A DNA stretch of 16,443 nt from Planctomycetota bacterium. GTDB taxonomy: Bacteria > Planctomycetota > UBA1135 > GCA-002686595. The notes beneath the pieces are model-generated. The model worked only from the letters and a program-made list of their open reading frames with translations, ran no database searches and was not told the DNA's origin. Below, piece by piece: positions 15,606-16,443 of this stretch (positions are counted from its first letter, which is position 1; each line of letters begins with the position of its first letter). Position numbers and translations under genes: made by a program. Where the stretch lies: contig JAKVCE010000018.1 of the NCBI GenBank assembly GCA_022447405.1, positions 1 through 16,443 of the forward strand, read 5' to 3'.

Positions 15606-15973
15606 CAACGCCTCCTCCTGGGCCAAGCGCTGTAGACGCGGACGACGGCGTGTTCGATCGGGCCGAAGCGTCCGGTCGCGTTGCTGTGAGCGACTGACGT
15701 GCGGCCGACGGTGAAGAGGGCCGCGGCGGTGAGGAAGAGCGCTTGGATCAGCGGCGATCCGCTGTTGTAGGCGAGATAAGCCCAGGTGATGTCGAGGGCG
15801 CTGCAAACAGCGAAGAAGCCCCACACCGTGGGCGACATCCCGTACTTCTGCATCAAGGGGGCCGCGATGGGGTTCGTCTCTGTGTGCGGGGTGACCCACT
15901 CAAGCGTCGACAAGCAGTCGAGCAGCTTTGAGAAGATCATGGCCGTCGTGATCACGAGGAAGGCTTCATACAT
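15605..15973 (-). CDS. Small three-helix membrane protein, DUF5658-like
   Basis: 122 residues from ATG 15973, with a strong AAGGAG 5 bases upstream. Three hydrophobic stretches are visible: about 4-26 (FLVITTAMIFSKLLDCLSTL), 50-68 (WGFFAVCSALDITWAYLAY) and 73-92 (LIQALFLTAAALFTVG). An ETNPIAAPLM segment follows the first helix. A D-x-x-x-T pattern followed by a short loop and NP resembles DUF5658-type small membrane proteins, but this is only a motif impression. The basic tail (WPRRRR) is likely cytoplasmic. It is the first gene of a coupled pair with the MerR regulator and is driven by the promoter at 16039-16065. It might be a sensor or target of that regulator; no function is assigned. Confidence 0.75.
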   Translation of the reverse strand: MYEAFLVITTAMIFSKLLDCLSTLEWVTPHTETNPIAAPLMQKYGMSPTVWGFFAVCSALDITWAYLAYNSGSPLIQALFLTAAALFTVGRTSVAHSNATGRFGPIEHAVVRVYSAWPRRRR

Positions 15974-16038
15974 GGCTGCTCCTTGGCTTGGGGTCTTGGG
16001 GCTAGGTAGGATCCTCGCTGGATCGCCTGTGGCCCCTC

Positions 16039-16065
16039 ATTGTACCAAGGATATGGCGATGTCAA
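16039..16065 (-). promoter_or_regulatory. Promoter of the membrane-protein/MerR pair
   Basis: On the minus strand a perfect TTGACA (16060-16065) is followed after 15 bases by TACAAT (16039-16044), which has a TGn extension just before it. Transcription would start near 16032, about 60 bases before ATG 15973. The spacer is shorter than the usual 17, which suggests a need for an activator or a fine-tuned operator. Confidence 0.6.
16051..16063 (-). repeat. 13-base repeat GACATCGCCATAT, promoter-proximal copy
   Basis: On the minus strand GACATCGCCATAT overlaps the -35 and the spacer of the promoter at 16039-16065. An identical copy lies 56 bases further upstream. It is a candidate operator, possibly for the MerR regulator encoded downstream. 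Confidence 0.65.
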
Positions 16066-16066
16066 T

Positions 16067-16095
16067 CTTAAATGCCATTAAAAGCACTTAAATGC
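16067..16095. repeat. Pair of CTTAAATGC repeats spaced 20 bases
   Basis: CTTAAATGC occurs at 16067-16075 and 16087-16095, exactly 20 bases apart, about two helical turns. Both lie between the two 13-base repeats, just upstream of the -35. This phasing would put both copies on the same face of the DNA. Confidence 0.55.
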
Positions 16096-16106
16096 ATATA
16101 TCGCCA

Positions 16107-16119
16107 ATATGGCGATGTC
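16107..16119 (-). repeat. 13-base repeat GACATCGCCATAT, distal copy, within an inverted repeat
   Basis: Identical to the copy at 16051-16063. Here it is also one arm of ATCGCCA-ATA-TGGCGAT (16100-16116), a perfect 7-3-7 palindrome. Confidence 0.65.
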
Positions 16120-16443
16120 GAGGAATGTGTAGCCGTGGCCTGGGCTGTTTTGAGTCAAAATGATCATAATTAGCTCAATTACTGTTTGGAATGACCACAA
16201 AACGAGCAGATAGGACTCAAAACCTGTTAAGAAAACCTCTCATAAGAGCCAGGTTCACCTGGGGAGCTGATGTCGAGGTGACATTTCATGCCTTGTGGAC
16301 ATAGTGGATCGAAAACGGAGCCATTCTAGGCGGTAAATGGACAAAACCGGATGAAAAAGCCACAAAATGAGCCGTTTTGTATGTTTTTGCCCGTTTAAAA
16401 ACCTTTGAAGTCAGAGCAAGGCATGGAGAGGTGCGAGGGCGGA

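Larger units (their letters stand above)
15974..16443. other. 470-base non-coding region, GC-poor in its distal part
   Basis: I see no credible gene on either strand. The proximal part holds the leader and promoter of the membrane-protein/MerR pair. From about 16050 on, base composition falls sharply below the rest of the window, with many A and T runs. Small symmetric elements include TTTTGA-G-TCAAAA (16148-16160), CCAGGT-TC-ACCTGG (16249-16262), ATGTC-N5-GACAT (16270-16284) and ACAAAA-N7-TTTTGT (16362-16380). GATGTCGAGG occurs at 16114 and again at 16269. It may be regulatory DNA for this pair and for a gene beyond the window. Confidence 0.6.

Noticed and set aside
15606..15899. N-terminal extension of the MerR regulator to 288 residues
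   Set aside because: The extension is Arg/His/Pro-rich and antiparallel in character to no known domain; it is an out-of-frame reading of the membrane-protein gene, and TGATG coupling supports ATG 15605.
1..16443. Reassignment of TGA as a sense codon throughout
   Set aside because: The DUF1501, PSD1, DUF1080, VWA, MerR and small membrane protein genes all end in TGA at the expected C-terminus.
1..16443. CRISPR arrays, tRNA or rRNA genes, transposases
   Set aside because: I saw no regularly spaced repeats, no cloverleaf or rRNA signatures and no transposase motifs on reading both strands.

Overview
The window is about 16.4 kb of high-GC DNA, densely coding and almost entirely on the minus strand. 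The gene content points to the phylum Planctomycetota. It has a PSCyt1/DUF1549/DUF1553 (PSD1) cytochrome-type protein next to a Tat-exported DUF1501 protein, a DUF1080 (3-keto-disaccharide hydrolase) protein, and a secreted alpha/alpha-toroid (prenyltransferase/squalene-oxidase-repeat) protein. I cannot assign a class or species from sequence alone.

Region by region (minus strand unless stated). 1-9483 is a four-gene cluster transcribed right to left: PSD1 protein (6121-9483), DUF1501 protein (4693-6117), LamG + toroid + discoidin-like protein (1951-4605), and a CehA/McbA-type PHP metallohydrolase (1-1932, cut by the window edge). All four have export signals, so the cluster probably acts on an extracytoplasmic substrate. 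A short divergent intergenic region (9484-9641) leads to a plus-strand gene with two DUF1080 domains (9642-10967). Its stop codon directly abuts that of a convergent prolyl-aminopeptidase-like alpha/beta hydrolase (10968-12254). A strong hairpin (12296-12328) follows an exported thioredoxin-like gene (12351-13367). A second hairpin (13464-13490) follows a von Willebrand factor A protein (13525-14901). A very large hairpin (14968-15015) separates that gene from a coupled pair: a MerR-type regulator (15033-15605) and a small three-helix membrane protein (15605-15973). The last 470 bases are non-coding and become AT-rich. They hold a good minus-strand promoter overlapped by a 13-base repeat, plus several other repeats and palindromes.

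The most notable result is the thioredoxin-like gene. Read conventionally it looks broken: a signal-peptide-encoding ORF with a good Shine-Dalgarno stops at TGA, and the frame then continues uninterrupted for 284 codons. The TGA falls exactly at the first position of the redox motif (Gly-Ser-Asp-Trp-TGA-Pro-Tyr-Cys), where relatives have cysteine. A hairpin with the geometry expected of a bacterial SECIS lies just downstream. I read the gene as a 338-residue exported selenoprotein with a Sec-x-x-Cys active site. Other genes here use TGA as a normal stop, so this is not a reassigned code. The selenocysteine machinery (selA, selB, selC, selD) is not in the window, so that part remains an inference.
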